DNA from: Syntrophaceae bacterium UBA1062
GTDB lineage: Bacteria; Desulfobacterota; Desulfomonilia; UBA1062
Length of the DNA stretch: 6,351 nt
Assembly: GCA_002316295.1 (NCBI GenBank)
Contig: DCDF01000274.1
Coordinates: 1 to 6,351 of the forward strand
Reading direction: 5' to 3'
Below, one piece after another: positions 5,771 through 6,351 of the stretch. The notes below the pieces were generated by a model. That model was not told the origin of the DNA. It searched no databases and was given only the letters and a program-made list of their open reading frames with translations. Every line of letters starts with the position of its first letter. Position 1 is the stretch's first letter. The translations under genes were made by a program, and so were the position numbers.

Positions 5771-6253
5771 TCAGGCGGAAAGCTTCCCGGCCAGCTCCGC
5801 CACCCGATGGCCGAGTTTGCGCGCACTGGCCTTCGCAGCCGCGTCAGGGGCCCCGACACATGCGACCCCGTAGTGGCCCGTTGCGTCCATGGGATCTCCT
5901 ACGATGATCATGCCATAGATGAGCATGGCCTGAATGATGGAAAAGAGGGTTGTTTCCTTTCCGCCCGTGGGGTCGCCCCCGGTTGCGAAGGCGGCGCCGA
6001 TCTTGTTCTCCATCTTTTTCCGGATGCCGACGAATTCGTCGAAGACTCGCTTCATCTCATGAACCATGCCGCCGAAGTACACGGGCGAGCCGGCAATGAG
6101 GGCGTCGCACGACAGAAAATCATTCTGCGCAACTTCGGATGTGTCTTTGAGTATACACTGTGAGCCCTCGACCATGAGCGCTCCCTCGGCGACCGCCTCG
6201 GCGAGCTTTCGGGTGTTGCCGCTCCTCGAGTAGTACATGATCAGAATATTCAT
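5771..6253 (-). CDS. Flavodoxin/WrbA-family FMN protein (NAD(P)H-dependent oxidoreductase-like)
   Basis: 160 aa, a single flavodoxin-like domain. The FMN phosphate loop is SRSGNT (9-14) after the first strand MNILIMYY. AGSPVYFGGM (54-63) forms the second FMN-binding loop. ATGG followed by GGKETTLFSI (90-106) and GMIIVGDP (114-121) match the pattern of WrbA and NADPH-dependent FMN reductases. Such proteins pass one or two electrons between reduced nicotinamide, quinones or ferredoxin and an acceptor in the cytoplasm. The ATG at 6251-6253 has AGAGG (6259-6263) 5 bases upstream. An upstream ATG at 6256-6258 is followed two codons later by TGA and is rejected. The NifS-like gene starts 15 bases after the stop, so the two are probably one operon. 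The real redox partner is not visible. A link to the NifS-DUF3343 protein is inference from position. Confidence 0.9.
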   Translation of the reverse strand: MNILIMYYSRSGNTRKLAEAVAEGALMVEGSQCILKDTSEVAQNDFLSCDALIAGSPVYFGGMVHEMKRVFDEFVGIRKKMENKIGAAFATGGDPTGGKETTLFSIIQAMLIYGMIIVGDPMDATGHYGVACVGAPDAAAKASARKLGHRVAELAGKLSA

Positions 6254-6285
6254 TCCATCCTCTCTCCTGAATAGCTGATATATTT

Positions 6286-6314
6286 AGGATAGTGGGTTGC
6301 CTTCACCCGATCAA
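6286..6314 (-). promoter_or_regulatory. Candidate sigma70-type promoter of the flavodoxin-NifS-like operon
   Basis: On the minus strand TTGATC (6314-6309) and TATCCT (6291-6286) are separated by exactly 17 bases, each matching 4 of 6 consensus positions. Initiation would fall about 25 bases before the ATG. The spacer is bounded by GGGT and ACCC (6305-6308 and 6294-6297), a small inverted repeat that could be part of an operator. Confidence 0.5.
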
Positions 6315-6331
6315 GAGATTTCTCAAAATAT

Positions 6332-6351
6332 CCCGGGGTCAGGTCTCAACA
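6332..6351. repeat. Edge of a possible dispersed repeat (GGGGTCAGGTCT motif)
   Basis: The last bases contain GGGGTCAGGTCTCAACA (6335-6351), on the minus strand TGTTGAGACCTGACCCC. From memory, GACCTGACCCC-type ends recur in environmental and proteobacterial genomes near transposase genes. Only one copy is visible and the window ends within it, so this is a tentative call. Confidence 0.25.

Overview
All six genes that can be supported lie on the minus strand, so the window reads biologically from right to left. The organism looks like a Gram-negative, probably anaerobic bacterium of moderately high GC. The clues are a PEP-CTERM surface protein (exosortase sorting needs an outer membrane), an oxygen-sensitive radical-SAM aminomutase, and a WrbA/flavodoxin-type FMN protein beside a NifS-like PLP enzyme. 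Desulfobacterota or Nitrospirota would fit, but this is inference from gene content and no rRNA or housekeeping marker is present.

Layout in transcription order: (1) 6253-5771, a small FMN flavodoxin/WrbA-like protein with a good sigma70-like promoter in front of it. (2) 5755-4286, 15 bases downstream and probably co-transcribed, a NifS/IscS-fold protein fused at its C-terminus to a DUF3343 (Se/S carrier-like) domain. (3) 4115-3465, a secreted PEP-CTERM protein closed by a 13-bp GC-rich hairpin at 3409-3447. (4) 3037-2528, a DJ-1/PfpI-family protein. (5) 1983-679, a KamA-family lysine 2,3-aminomutase. (6) 673 to beyond the left edge, a D-Ala-D-Ala-ligase-like ATP-grasp enzyme whose ribosome-binding site overlaps the kamA stop codon.

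Two units deserve attention. The NifS-DUF3343 fusion has an open frame and keeps the PLP lysine, but it has Gln where cysteine desulfurases have the catalytic Cys. It also has Asn for the Asp that pairs with the PLP pyridine nitrogen, and His for a PLP-contacting Asn. It should not work as an ordinary cysteine desulfurase, although it carries a fused candidate chalcogen-carrier domain and a flavodoxin partner. Second, kamA keeps the residues that give lysine 2,3-aminomutase its substrate specificity and is tightly coupled to an ATP-grasp ligase, which suggests a pathway that makes beta-lysine and then ligates it to something.

Two intergenic stretches exceed 300 bases. Positions 1984-2527 hold a candidate kamA promoter with dyads around it and a structured block at 2355-2476. 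Positions 3038-3464 hold hairpins, one with a short T-tract on the plus strand, and the PEP-CTERM gene terminator. No tRNA, rRNA, CRISPR array or complete mobile element was seen. The last bases at the right edge carry a motif that resembles dispersed repeats found near transposases.
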